Program-made: the position numbers and the translations under genes
DNA from: Asaia astilbis JCM 15831
GTDB taxonomy: Bacteria > Pseudomonadota > Alphaproteobacteria > Acetobacterales > Acetobacteraceae
Assembly: GCF_000613845.1 (NCBI RefSeq)
Contig: NZ_BAJT01000014.1
Coordinates: forward strand, 44,696 to 108,695
Length of the DNA: 64,000 nt
Reading direction: 5' to 3'
Part shown: positions 40,369 through 49,617 of the stretch, one piece after another
Layout of the letters: each line of letters opens with the position of its first letter
Position numbering within the stretch: position 1 is the first letter of the stretch
The notes under the pieces: generated by a model
Database searches by the model: none
Told to the model about the DNA's origin: nothing
The model's input: the letters and a program-made list of their open reading frames with translations, nothing else

Positions 40369-41076
40369 ATGAATGCTGCACCCGATACCCTGCCCCAGCC
40401 TATCTCCGAGACCTCGGATGCGCCTCTCATTCTGGCGTTGCCCAAAGGTCGTATCCTGAAAGCGCTTGGCCCTGTGCTGGAGCGTACTGGTCTGTTCGAC
40501 GATGGCAGCGCTATCGGTGAAGGCACGCGCAGCCTGCGCTTCCCAACGCTTGACCCGAATGTAGACGTCGTGCGCGTGCGCTCGTTCGACGTGGCGACCT
40601 TCGTGGCGCATGGCGGCGCCCAGATCGGGGTTTGCGGTGCCGACGTGCTGATGGAATTCGATTATCCCGATATCTATGCCCCGCTCGATCTGGGCATTGG
40701 CGGGTGCCGTATCTCGATCGCGCGCCCTGTCGGGTCCGGCCAGCATGACACGACGGCAGCCAGCTCGCATCTACGCGTCGCGACCAAATATCCGACGATT
40801 ACCCGGCGACACTTTGCGGCCAAGGGCGTCAATGCCGAGATCGTGCATCTGCATGGCGCCATGGAGCTTGCCCCAACGCTGGACATGGCGAGCATCATTG
40901 TCGATCTGGTCGATACCGGCTCGACACTCAAGGCAAATGGTCTGCGCGAAACCGATGTGATCGCCCATGTGACCAGCCGTCTTATCGTCAACCGCGTTGC
41001 CCTGAAGACCCGTCCCGATGCCATTCGGGCCCTGATCGAGCGCTTTCGCAACGCCCTTCAGGAGAACGCGGCATGA
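40369..41076 (+). CDS. hisG: ATP phosphoribosyltransferase, short form
   Basis: First enzyme of histidine synthesis, 235 residues. PLILALPKGRILKALGPVLE at about 19-38, GVCGADVLMEF, and the PRPP-binding DLVDTGSTLKANGL are diagnostic. It lacks the C-terminal regulatory domain, so it is the short form that needs HisZ as partner (not in the window). The stop overlaps the hisD start by four bases (ATGA), indicating coupling. Confidence 0.95.
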   Translation: MNAAPDTLPQPISETSDAPLILALPKGRILKALGPVLERTGLFDDGSAIGEGTRSLRFPTLDPNVDVVRVRSFDVATFVAHGGAQIGVCGADVLMEFDYPDIYAPLDLGIGGCRISIARPVGSGQHDTTAASSHLRVATKYPTITRRHFAAKGVNAEIVHLHGAMELAPTLDMASIIVDLVDTGSTLKANGLRETDVIAHVTSRLIVNRVALKTRPDAIRALIERFRNALQENAA

Positions 41077-42379
41077 AATGGCTTCAGACTGACAACGCCG
41101 ATTTCGAATCCCGCCTCGAAAGCCTGCTCGCTGACCGCAGCGCGGTCGAGACCGGCGTCAGCGCCCCGGTGCGGGACATCATCGCTGCGATCCGTTCCGA
41201 GAAGGATACGGCGCTTTGCGAGTTCACGTCGCGCTTCGATCGCCTTCCTCTGACGCCCGAGACGATCCGCATTTCTGCAGACGAGATCAATCGCGAGGCG
41301 GACAAGGTCGATGCCGAGTTGATGGAGGCACTCACGCTCGCCGCCACGCGCATCGAGTCTTTCCACCGCGCACAGCTCCCGTCCGATCTCTCCTACACCG
41401 ATGACGCCGGGCTCACGCTTGGCATGCGCTGGACAGCGCTCGACGCTGTTGGGCTTTATGTGCCGGGCGGTAAGGCGGCCTATCCCTCCTCTGTGTTGAT
41501 GAACGCCCTGCCAGCCCGCGTTGCGGGTGTCGAGCGTATCGCCATGTGCGTGCCCTGCCCCGATGGCGTTCTCAATCCGCTGGTTCTGGCAGCAGCCCGT
41601 ATCTGCGGCGTCAGCGAGATCTATCGTGTCGGCGGCGCGCAAGCCGTGGCCGCCCTCGCCTATGGCACACCGAGCATTCCGCCCGTTGATCGCATTGTCG
41701 GGCCGGGCAACGCCTATGTGGCCGAAGCCAAGCGCCAGGTCTTTGGCCATGTCGGAATTGACTCGATTGCCGGCCCCTCAGAAGTCCTGATCGTTGCCGA
41801 TAACCGCAACAACCCGCGTTTCGTCGCCCTCGACCTGCTTGCGCAGGCTGAACATGACGAACTGGCTCAGGCCGTGCTGATCACTGACGACGCCAGCTTT
41901 GCCAAAAGCGTGGTTGACGCTGTCGAAAACGAGTTACTGACCTGCCTCGCGCCGCAATTGCCGGCAAATCCTGGGCCGATCACGGTGCCGTCGTCATCGT
42001 GCGCGACTGGGCCGAGGCGGCCGAGATCGCCAACCGCTTCGCGTCGGAACATCTCGAAGTGATGCTCGACGATCCGGAAGGGTTTGCGACGCAGATCCGT
42101 CACGCTGGCGCCATGTTCCTCGGACGCAACTGCCCCGAAGCCGTCGGCGACTATGTGGGCGGACCCAACCATGTTCTGCCTACCAGCCGCACGGCGCGCT
42201 TTGCTTCGGGTCTTTCGGTTTTCGACTTTCTCAAGCGGACCACGTCCATCGCGGCAGATGCCAACGGCTTGCGCGCTGTCGGGCCTGCCGGCGTCGCCCT
42301 TGCCCGTGCCGAAGGATTGGGGGCCCATGCGCTGAGCCTTTCTGCCCGACTCGACGCGCTGGGGTGGAATCACGGTTGA
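41073..42379 (+). CDS. hisD: Histidinol dehydrogenase (frameshifted)
   Basis: Zinc-dependent NAD enzyme that carries out the last two steps of histidine synthesis, about 435 residues when repaired. Signature motifs: VGLYVPGGKAAYPSSVLMN, IVGPGNAYVAEAKRQVFG, IDSIAGPSEVLIVAD, LLAQAEHDE (base and zinc ligands) and VGGPNHVLPTSRTARF. The frame breaks near 41949-41955; one added base gives IAGKSWADHGAVVIVRDW running on to 42379. It belongs to the block hisG-hisD-infA-maf-rng-yacG common in alphaproteobacteria. Confidence 0.93.
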
Positions 42380-42511
42380 TCGAGCCCTTTTCACAGGCAC
42401 AAATCACCAAGAAACTTGACTGAACGCGTTACAGCCAGCACATACGCGACAGAATTTTCCTGCCCGGGCTGACCTGGCCCGTTCTCAGTTTCAATCGCGA
42501 CAAGGACCCCA

Positions 42512-42730
42512 ATGTCAAAAGAAGACATGATCGAATTCAGCGGCACCGTTACAGAGCTGCTTCCCAATGCCATGTTTCGGGTAACTCTCGACAACGAACA
42601 CACCATTCTTGCTCACACCAGCGGCAAGATGCGCAAGAACCGTATTCGTGTTCTGGCTGGCGACCGCGTCAATGTTGAAATGACGCCGTACGACCTGTCG
42701 AAGGGCCGAATTACCTTCCGCTTCAAGTAA
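42512..42730 (+). CDS. infA: Translation initiation factor IF-1
   Basis: A 72-residue S1/OB-fold protein that binds the ribosomal A site during initiation. The sequence from [19 protein letters not shown] through [17 protein letters not shown] to KGRITFRFK is nearly the universal IF-1 sequence. It has a separate 130-base upstream spacer after hisD, probably with its own promoter, and is followed closely by maf. Length and sequence are normal. Confidence 0.97.
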   Translation: MSKEDMIEFSGTVTELLPNAMFRVTLDNEHTILAHTSGKMRKNRIRVLAGDRVNVEMTPYDLSKGRITFRFK

Positions 42731-42740
42731 GAGCATCTCC

Positions 42741-43349
42741 GTGACGGACGGCATACGGCCGGAACTGGTCCTCGCTTCGGCATCGCCCCGGCGGGTCGAT
42801 CTTCTCCGCCAGATTGGTCTCGTCCCGGATCGCATCGAAGCCGCCGATCTGGACGAGTCACCACGCCAGAACGAAACGCCACGCGCCTGTGTCGCGCGTC
42901 TGGCCCGCATGAAGGCCGAAGCAATCGCGGAGCGCTGCTCGGCTCCCGCCCTCGTCCTGGGAGCCGACACGATCGTTGCCGTTGGGCGACGCATCCTGTC
43001 TAAGGCAGAAGACCGCGATACCGCTGAACGCTGTCTGCGCCTTCTCTCAGGGCGGCGCCATACGGTGCTGACCGCTCTTTGTGTGACCCCGAGTGCCGCC
43101 TGGACTGAGGGCCGTCGCGTCGAGCGTCTGGTCGAGACCGACGTCACCTTCTCTCGCCTGACCGACGGCCAGATTGCAGCTTTGCTCGACCAAGGCGACT
43201 GGCAGGGCAAGGCGGGCGGCTATGCGCTTCAGGGCGCCGCCGCGTCGGTCATCCGCTATGTGGGAGGCAGTCCGTCCGGCGTGATCGGCCTGCCGCTGTT
43301 TGAGACAGCGCAGATGCTGCGCGGCCAGCCCTTTCGCTTTCTGGCATGA
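42741..43349 (+). CDS. maf: Maf family nucleoside triphosphate pyrophosphatase
   Basis: A 202-residue house-cleaning enzyme that hydrolyses non-canonical or modified nucleoside triphosphates. The N-terminal LVLASASPRRVDLLRQIGL signature, SPRQNETPRACVARLARMKA, LVLGADTIVAVG and the QGKAGGYALQGAA segment are family-typical. The start is GTG 42741, ten bases past infA; there is no ATG at the right distance. The stop overlaps the next gene by four bases. Confidence 0.92.
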   Translation: MTDGIRPELVLASASPRRVDLLRQIGLVPDRIEAADLDESPRQNETPRACVARLARMKAEAIAERCSAPALVLGADTIVAVGRRILSKAEDRDTAERCLRLLSGRRHTVLTALCVTPSAAWTEGRRVERLVETDVTFSRLTDGQIAALLDQGDWQGKAGGYALQGAAASVIRYVGGSPSGVIGLPLFETAQMLRGQPFRFLA

Positions 43350-44421
43350 GAGAGTGCCGCATCGCCTGGTCACCGGGTGAGGCACGCATTGCCGTTTGCG
43401 ACGATGATGAGCTGATTGATTTCGCTCTCTGGCGCCCGGGAATGCCCGATGGTTATGGCGACACCCATCTCGTCCGGGTCCAGAAAGCCGCTCCCGCCAT
43501 GGGCGGAGCCTTTGTCACCCTCGCCGATCAGAGTAGCGGCTTCCTGACCGGCACACATCAGGAAGGCACACTTGTCTCTGCACGCGTGACGCGCAGCGCC
43601 CAGAACGGCAAAGGCTGCGTCTCAAACCGCTTTCCGGCGATCTGCCAGAAGGCGATGCCCCAAGACTGATCTCCCGCGGTCCGTCACCGCTTGAAGAGAT
43701 CGCAGCGCGCTATCCCGAACTTCCGCTGTGTTGCGACGCCCCGGCGTTCATGGCGCTCATTCCCTCCTCGTTGAGGTCACGTGTCGAGCGTGTCAGCATG
43801 GCCTTCGACGCCGTGCTGGAAGAAAGCTGTGAGGAACTCGCGACCCCTCTGGCAACGCTTCCAAACGGATTACGCGCCACCTTCACCCCGACCCCGGCCC
43901 TGACAGCCATCGATCTCGACGATCCAGCTCCGGATCAACGCCGCCAGATGGATGGCTTCACAGCCAATCGCAACGGATTTGTCGCTCTGGCTCGTGAGAT
44001 CCGTCTGCGGAATCTCAGCGGCGCCATTCTGATCGACCCGGCTGGCGTGCCGCTTCGCAAACGCCCGGCACTGGGCAGCTTTCTAGCGGACGCTTTGGCA
44101 GGTGATCCGATGCAGCCAAAAATGCTCGGCGCAACAGCGCTCGGCCTGCTCGAAGTCGTACGTACGAGGGGACGTGCGCCCTTGCACGAAATCCTTTCAA
44201 ACCCGGGAGGACGCGGGCTCGCTGCCCTGAGACAGATCCTGCGAGACAAAAGCGATAAACGCGCAGGCGGCACCCCAATGCTCCGCGCCTCAATGAGCGT
44301 TGTGCGGGCACTGGAAAGCGATCAGGATACGATCACACAGTTCGCGCTCGAATGGGGCGCGCCCCTGACCCTGACAATGATGCCCGATTATCCCGATGCC
44401 TATTGGAGCTTTACCCCATGA
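43346..44421 (+). CDS. Ribonuclease E/G-like protein (frameshifted)
   Basis: Short alphaproteobacterial ribonuclease G/E relative, about 358 residues when repaired, always found between maf and yacG. An S1-like N-terminus (THLVRVQKAAPAMGGAFVTLADQSSGFL) is followed by the RNase-H-like core including GFTANRNGFVALAREIRLRNLSGAILID. One C missing at 43615 (GGCTG should be GGCCTG) splits it; repair reads GLRLKPLSGDLPEGDAPRL. It lacks the long C-terminal scaffold of RNase E. Catalytic metal residues look only partly kept, so activity is not certain. Confidence 0.85.
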
Positions 44422-44431
44422 GCGTCACAGC

Positions 44432-44617
44432 ATGAGCTTCTGCCCGATCTGCAAGCGCCCGACAGAGACGTCGTTTCGCCCCTTTTGCAGCAAACGCTGC
44501 GCAGACGTCGACCTTGGGCGCTGGTTTAACGAGAGCTATAGCGTTCCCGTAAGCGACGAAGACGATGAGGAAAAAATCGTCTTTCCCCCGCTTGATCCCC
44601 GTGGCCGCTTGGAGTAA
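44432..44617 (+). CDS. yacG: DNA gyrase inhibitor YacG
   Basis: A 61-residue zinc protein. Cys4, Cys7, Cys19 and Cys23 (CPICKRP...PFCSKRC) bind zinc, and DLGRWFNESYSVP is the conserved gyrase-binding strand. The C-terminal acidic stretch (SDEDDEE) is also typical. ATG 44432 fits the known N-terminus; the open frame upstream lies within the rng end. It blocks gyrase binding to DNA in E. coli. Confidence 0.92.
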   Translation: MSFCPICKRPTETSFRPFCSKRCADVDLGRWFNESYSVPVSDEDDEEKIVFPPLDPRGRLE

Positions 44618-44645
44618 ACCCCCTCTCACACCGCATGGTGCCGGT

Positions 44646-44721
44646 GCCCAAGTAGCTCAGTTGGTAGAGCATGCGACTGAAAATCGCAGTGTCACTGGTT
44701 CGATCCCGGTCTTGGGCACCA
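44646..44721 (+). tRNA. tRNA-Phe (GAA)
   Basis: A 76-base cloverleaf. Acceptor arms GCCCAAG/CTTGGGC pair perfectly; the D arm is GCTC...GAGC, the anticodon stem TGCGA/TCGCA encloses CTGAAAA with anticodon GAA, and the T arm ACTGG-TTCGATC-CCGGT pairs with one G-T. The 3' ACCA is encoded. Its place after yacG is conserved in alphaproteobacteria. Confidence 0.97.
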
Positions 44722-45208
44722 CTTATCTCCCTGAAAATCCGATATTGAACAACTTTCTTGTAGATTTTGGCTTTTGCCCGAAGTCGAGATAGTGGTCCGG
44801 GCTTGGCTGACCTCTGACTGCGACGAGCCGAAATCACTCCCTTCACAGCATGACCTTTCAAACCCATCGAAACAATGGACGTGACAGACTGCCCACAGCG
44901 TCAGCCGGGAAACAAGTACGTCTTCTCCGTTTCAACTCTCGATCTTTTACCGACCTCCAGCTTTTGGCTCTGTCTTCTCAGACCAAATGTCTTGAAGTCG
45001 AGGCACGCGGACAAAAGAGCTATGCGATCTACCAGGTCAGGAATAGGCAACAATGTGATCGGCTCTGCCACCTGAGCATGGACATCAGGCTGAACAGGGT
45101 ATGCGAGCTGACTTGCCGTCTCCCTGGTAAACCATCGCCACCGATAAAGTCGCAGCCACATAGTCGGGAGAATCGTGATCTAAGCCCGCCGCGACAATCA
45201 GGGAGACG
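44722..45208. other. Region without recognisable genes downstream of tRNA-Phe
   Basis: About 490 bases. Small ORFs on both strands lack family motifs or credible starts. Although tRNA-Phe genes are common integration sites, I found no integrase and no obvious repeat of the tRNA 3' end here or further on. Confidence 0.45.
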
Positions 45209-45253
45209 TCTCCACTCTGAAACCTTACCGGTGGTCAGGTTTCAGAGTGGAGA
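45209..45253. repeat. Perfect 17-bp inverted repeat (hairpin)
   Basis: Bases 45209-45225 (TCTCCACTCTGAAACCT) and 45237-45253 are exact reverse complements with an 11-base spacer containing ACCGGT. On the minus strand it overlaps the last codons and stop of the small lipoprotein gene (stop 45242-45244), so it may act as a terminator or stabilise the 3' end. No U-rich tail follows. It could also be the end of a lost mobile element. Confidence 0.6.
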
Positions 45254-45445
45254 TGCCCCAACGCCTGTGCCCATATACAGATGTCCTGTGGATTTGTGTC
45301 CTGAAACCAGAGAACCTTTCGGCTGAGTACTTCCTGTGCTTGATACCGGGCGCAGAATGCCTGCACGACTATCTTCCTCACGCGAAGAGAGATGAGAGCA
45401 GGAAGTCAGCATCAGAAGCAAAACGAGACAGAGAACGACGCGCAT
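45242..45445 (-). CDS. Small putative lipoprotein
   Basis: A 67-residue ORF from ATG 45445. A hydrophobic signal (RVVLCLVLLLMLTSC) ends in a lipobox with Cys16, followed by a Ser/Gly-rich tail without known motif. It lies on the same strand as, and about 180 bases downstream of, the methyltransferase. The lipobox is the main support; small size and lack of homology clues keep confidence moderate. Confidence 0.45.
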   Translation of the reverse strand: MRVVLCLVLLLMLTSCSHLSSREEDSRAGILRPVSSTGSTQPKGSLVSGHKSTGHLYMGTGVGASPL

Positions 45446-45621
45446 TTTCTTGCCTTGTTCTTTTGCAAAGAGACGGTATCCAGAAGATCTTTGCACAGAA
45501 AGGACAATCGTCGAGATCCAGGAAGTCAGGTAAAAGCGCTTTTGGACAGAGGCGAGTCCGGCTCAGAGTAATTTGGTTTGTTTTCGCCTCCACAGATGCC
45601 TCTACCTCGCTCTGGGACTGA

Positions 45622-46181
45622 TCAGGAACGTTTGCGCAGAACGATCTCAACCGAGCATTCGGAGTGTGCGGAGAGGGATTGATCGCCTCTCTCGCGAGGG
45701 GCTGATAGGTGTGATCGATTTTCTCGATTTTGATGACCTCAACCTGCCAGTCGAGAAGTAAAAGCATCTTCAAAATACCAACTGATCGCGAAGACCAGCT
45801 CTTTGTCTTCGCAATCGTGAAGCTCCATTTGTGATCCGGGCTGTAGCTGGAGGGGAACTGCCCCTGCTCATACATATCTTCGTCCCAGAGAATTCCGACG
45901 AAATGCCCACCTGGTGCCAAGCGATCGATGTAACCCTTCAGGCCCTCGAAGGGGTTGGGCATTTTCTCCAGCGAGTGGCACGCAAAGATAAATTCTGCCT
46001 GTCGCTCCTTTTCCTCACCAAACTCGGCCTCTGGTGCAATCTGCATCAAGGGAAAAGTATCCTGAAAATCCTTGAGGCTGACGCGTGCAGGATTGGTTTC
46101 GTACCCCCGTCCCCGAAAGTATCGGCCGGAAAAACGTGAGTCGTGCACATATCGCTTTACTGCTTTTTCGACCTCGAACAT
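45622..46181 (-). CDS. SAM-dependent methyltransferase-like protein, lacking motif I (frameshifted)
   Basis: About 187 residues when one A is restored at 45679-45680 (AREAIKSLSAHSECSVEIVLRKRS then stop). The core AEFIFACHSLEKMPNPFEGLKGYIDRLAPGGHFVGILWDED and FPSSYSPDHKWSFTIAKTKSWS matches class I methyltransferases found with surface-glycan genes. The N-terminus goes from RYFRGRG straight to YETNPARVSL, so the GxGxG SAM-binding loop (roughly 15-25 residues) is missing; it may have been deleted. It begins three bases after the glycosyltransferase stop, so the two form an operon. Activity is doubtful. Confidence 0.7.
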
Positions 46182-46184
46182 GCG

Positions 46185-47108
46185 TCAAACTCCTCTTTCG
46201 ATCTGCCACCATGCATCTCGCATCCTGAGGTTTTCGATCGTGTCTACATGGGCCCATGTATCTGAGCAGATCGTCCGGACCTGGTTCAGCACTTGTTCTG
46301 AAGTCACAGCATTCTGGTTGACGCAGGCAAAATCGCCACGCTCGCAGTTGTGCAGGTTCCACATGGTCCGAAAACATCCGATGCAGGAAAGGTCTGGCTC
46401 AAGCAACGCTATGTCATGTCCGAGACGGCCATTACGGTAAGGCATGCGGTAAGCACCTCGTGCCATCGTATAAACGGAGATCATCGGCGTTTGTGTTGTA
46501 CCCGCGATATGAGAAATCCCAGTATCAGCGCTGATAAAGCACGCGCTTTGGCCGATGAGATAGGCGATCTGATGGATATTCAACGCGGAGTGGTAGTCAA
46601 CCAACCCGGGAATGTCAGGAAAGCGATGATCGCCTCCTGCCCCGATCAGAACCGGAGTTAATCCCAACGCGAGAATGCCTTCAATGACCTCCAGCCAGAA
46701 TTCACGCGACAGCGAACGGCTCTTCGTGTTGACCCCAGCGTGAAAGCAGACAAAGCGCTTCATATCGGCGGGTTGTGAGAGCTCAAACGCTTCCTGATGA
46801 AGCGTCATCTCCTTGGCTGGCCAGTTGCAATCAGCGAAGACCTCCATCATGAACGCATCCACCGCATGCATGGTCGGTCGACGCTCATACGCAAGTTCCA
46901 GGCTGATATCTCGAGTATAGCCTCCTTCGGGTGGCTCTACATTGACACCGTTTATGAACGGGTTGTTACGGAACACGCCCGCGTGCAATGTGCGAACATG
47001 AATAATCGCATCTTTGCCAAGCACAAATCTCAGCCGTCTGACAACTGGTGTGGTCATGATGACGTCGCCTAGAGCACCCATTCGTTGAATAAGAATTTTT
47101 TCGGCCAT
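46185..47108 (-). CDS. Glycosyltransferase family 9 protein (heptosyltransferase-like)
   Basis: A 307-residue enzyme with the family start KILIQRMGALGDVIMTTPVVRRLR, middle VCFHAGVNTKSRSLSREFW, nucleotide-sugar site FISADTGISHIAGTTQTPMISVY and a cysteine motif CIGCF...C...C (CX2CX9CX6C) like the other two copies but with shorter spacing. ATG 47108 (MAEKIL) is preferred over an in-frame start at 47126. With the downstream methyltransferase it probably modifies a surface glycan, apart from the main locus at the window start. No frameshift is seen. Confidence 0.87.
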   Translation of the reverse strand: MAEKILIQRMGALGDVIMTTPVVRRLRFVLGKDAIIHVRTLHAGVFRNNPFINGVNVEPPEGGYTRDISLELAYERRPTMHAVDAFMMEVFADCNWPAKEMTLHQEAFELSQPADMKRFVCFHAGVNTKSRSLSREFWLEVIEGILALGLTPVLIGAGGDHRFPDIPGLVDYHSALNIHQIAYLIGQSACFISADTGISHIAGTTQTPMISVYTMARGAYRMPYRNGRLGHDIALLEPDLSCIGCFRTMWNLHNCERGDFACVNQNAVTSEQVLNQVRTICSDTWAHVDTIENLRMRDAWWQIERGV

Positions 47109-47448
47109 GTCCACTCCGGCAATCACTTCACACCGTTTTTGTAATTCAGGTCTTTATCACCGCTTGACGGTGCTGTCACATTAAGCGGAGCCAGGTGTAT
47201 GTCCTGAGTATTCATTGATCTCCGGTGAGCGGTCTGATCGCACTATTCTACCGCTCCCAATCCAGACGCGACGAATGCTCCAGGACAGAACCCGGGAAAC
47301 TTATGTGTTGAGGAGCGAAGAAAGCTCACGAGGAGACGGGTGCAAAGCCTGCATTGTGTGGTCTGTGGGCATACAGGGGGGAAGGTGTTATTTTCGGCTC
47401 ACAGAACGCAGAAGCTCCCATGCCAAAGACCAGTTCCCCGCACAGGTT
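47109..47448. other. Region without recognised genes
   Basis: About 340 bases between the glycosyltransferase start and the repaired AraC stop. It must hold the promoter for the minus-strand glycosyltransferase operon. No ORF, repeat or RNA was recognised. Confidence 0.45.
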
Positions 47449-48385
47449 CTAAACCCACACATCCTCATTAAGTTCACGATAGCGTTGCAAGCCGATCGTG
47501 TGGATGCGTTTGATATCCTGATGAGGCGGCAAGCCAAAGATCACTTTGTATTCACGAGTAAACTGGGAAGGGCTTTCATAGCCTACGGCGAAGCCGCATC
47601 GGCAGCCAGGAGATCGTCACTGAGCATGAGACGTCTTGCTCCTGCAAGCGAAGACGCTTGCGATATTGCAGAGGTGAAAGGCCCGTGATCGCTCGAAAAC
47701 GGCGATAAAAGGTCGATTGCCCCATTCCGGCAAGCTCCGGCAAAGACGCGGCTTCTACATCGTCCATGAAATTTGCGCGCAGAAAAGCCAGTGTCCGGTT
47801 GATACGCGATGTATCGCTTCTCTGATCTGCGATCTCGTGCAGTACATGACGCTGCTCCCCCTGAAGCGCGCAATAAATGATTTCGCGCTTCAGCATAGGC
47901 GCGAGGAAGTCACGGTCACGCTCATTATCAAGCGTACGAAGCATACGGTACAGAACATCGAGTAAATCTGCCGTAACAGGACTGAGACCGAGACTAGTGC
48001 GACCCAGTGTTCTCGCCCCCGGACGAGCCCTGGTCTCGGCTATGATCCGGGCTATTTCTTCGGGATTGAAAGTAATGCAGGCGGCCAAATAGGGCTTTTC
48101 AGGGGTCGCATGGGTAATCCGACCGGAAAGCGGGAGATCAAGCGTCGCGATCAGATAGTGATTCTGATCATAGTGGAAGCAACTCTTGTGGATTTTGACC
48201 GTTTTGGCGCCTTGTATGATGATATAAAAGCGCGGCTCGTAGATAACAAGAAGCGGATCCGTCGTCGTCTCGGACTGGTAAAGTGTCAGGTAGTCGATAG
48301 CAGTCTTGGTACTCTTGTGCGGACAATGCCGGCTCACGAGCATTTGTAGTTCGCCGAGTAACGACGGCTGGTCTTGGGTTTTCAT
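47449..48385 (-). CDS. AraC family transcriptional regulator (two frameshifts)
   Basis: About 312 residues when repaired. The N-terminal domain (YLTLYQSETTTDPLLVIYEP, IIQGAKTVKI, HYLIATLDLPLSG) matches the AraC_N family; the C-terminal double helix-turn-helix includes [41 protein letters not shown] and VGYESPSQFTREYKVIFG. The open frame stops at 47576, but restoring G near 47639 and T at 47591-47592 extends it to TAG at 47449. The start is ATG 48385. It is divergent from the SDR at 48816, a common regulator-target layout for AraC_N proteins. Confidence 0.87.
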
Positions 48386-48815
48386 ACTCTGAGCTACGCG
48401 CGTCGAGAAAATAAGGCAAGTTTTTCGGAATTCTGAGATATCGCTCAGTTTTTCCGCCAGAGCAGGGTGCGCCCGTCCAAAAAGCACGAATTTACATCGG
48501 GTGAAGAGCGCGTCATGCAAAAGAATAAGATGAGGCTGGCGATAGAACCTGCCCCCCGAGCCTCCTGCAAACAGGAAAGTCAGCTTCTGTATCGCGTTTG
48601 GCGTGAGCAGATTGACGAGCTCGAACGGCGCCAGATCAATCTCTCAGTCGCTCACAAGCGGCTCATGTTCAGAGATCTTTTTCGCAGTTTCAGATTGCTG
48701 GATCGATCATGCAGGCTGCTTCTGTCATAAATCGGTTCCGGGCCTTCCTTCTTACTGGAAAACCGTAAGTAATTTGCATTTGAACAATGTATTTTCAGTA
48801 TTTTAATACAGGAAA
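48386..48815. other. Intergenic region between AraC regulator and SDR
   Basis: About 430 bases that should contain both divergent promoters. A plus-strand ORF at 48467-48730 has no family features. The last ~60 bases become AT-rich just before the SDR start, as in a promoter. Confidence 0.45.
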
Positions 48816-49552
48816 ATGAAATATTGACCGTTAAGATTGCTCTCGTCACTGGTGCCAGTCGTGGCATTGGTGCCGGAATCGCTTGTCAGCTTGCGAGCGA
48901 CGGCTATGACGTTGCGTTCTCATATCTTCGTGATCCGTCTGGTGCTCAGGAGACGATCAAACAGATCGAAGCTTTCGGATGTCGCGCGCTGGCAATTCAG
49001 GCTGATGGCAGCACCATCGAGGGAAACGAAAAAATCATTGAAGAGACGATGCGTGTCTTTCGTCGTCTCGACGTTCTGGTGTGCAATGCAGGATCTACGA
49101 AGGGAACGATCGACGAGATTACCCCTGAAATCGTTGAAGCCGGTTTGAATCTCAATGTGCGCGGCCCGATGATTGAGACAGCAGCCGCCGTTAGATATAT
49201 GGAGGAGGGCGGTCGGATTATTCTCATGGGATCCGCGTTCGGCGGCCGCACGCCCTTGCCAGGTCTGTCCCTTTATTCCAGCACCAAAGCCGCCTTACGC
49301 GGATTTGCCAAGGGTGTTGCACGTGATCTGAGTGATCGGGGTATAACCATCAATGTGGTAGAGCCCGGGCCGATCAATACTGCGATGAACCCCTCAGATA
49401 CTGACGCGGCAAAGGTTCTTGCAGGCTTCGTTGCGACCGGCGCCTACGGCAAGATTTCAGATGTTGTAAACGTGGTTTCTTTTCTAGCGAATGAACGCTC
49501 CAGCTTCATCACGGGTTCTGCGCTCGTGGTCGATGGCGGATTACTTGCCTGA
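48816..49552 (+). CDS. SDR family oxidoreductase
   Basis: A classical short-chain dehydrogenase of about 245 residues: TGASRGIGAGIA for cofactor, VLVCNAGSTKG, catalytic LMGSAFGG, YSSTKAALRGFAKGVA and the C-terminal SFLANERSSFITGSALVVDGG. The clean frame has only TTG 48824 as start, but ATG 48816 with an AGGA five bases upstream would be used if one T were missing at 48824-48825 (giving MKYLTVKIALVTG). Probably controlled by the divergent AraC protein. Substrate unknown; FabG-like in overall sequence. Confidence 0.85.
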
Positions 49553-49617
49553 CAGTTCAGCAATCGTTCTCGCCTCCCGTTTCAGAGGCGAGACTGGAAA
49601 TCTCAATCGGCAAAGCA

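Noticed and set aside
44850..45326. Plus-strand ORF of 158 residues downstream of tRNA-Phe
   Set aside because: Low-complexity basic composition typical of a random frame, and it runs through the hairpin.
44646..47448. Integrated island at tRNA-Phe
   Set aside because: No integrase and no repeated tRNA 3' end were found, so the patchy gene content alone is not enough.
48467..48730. Plus-strand ORF of 87 residues between the AraC and SDR genes
   Set aside because: No family features; it covers the space where both promoters should be.
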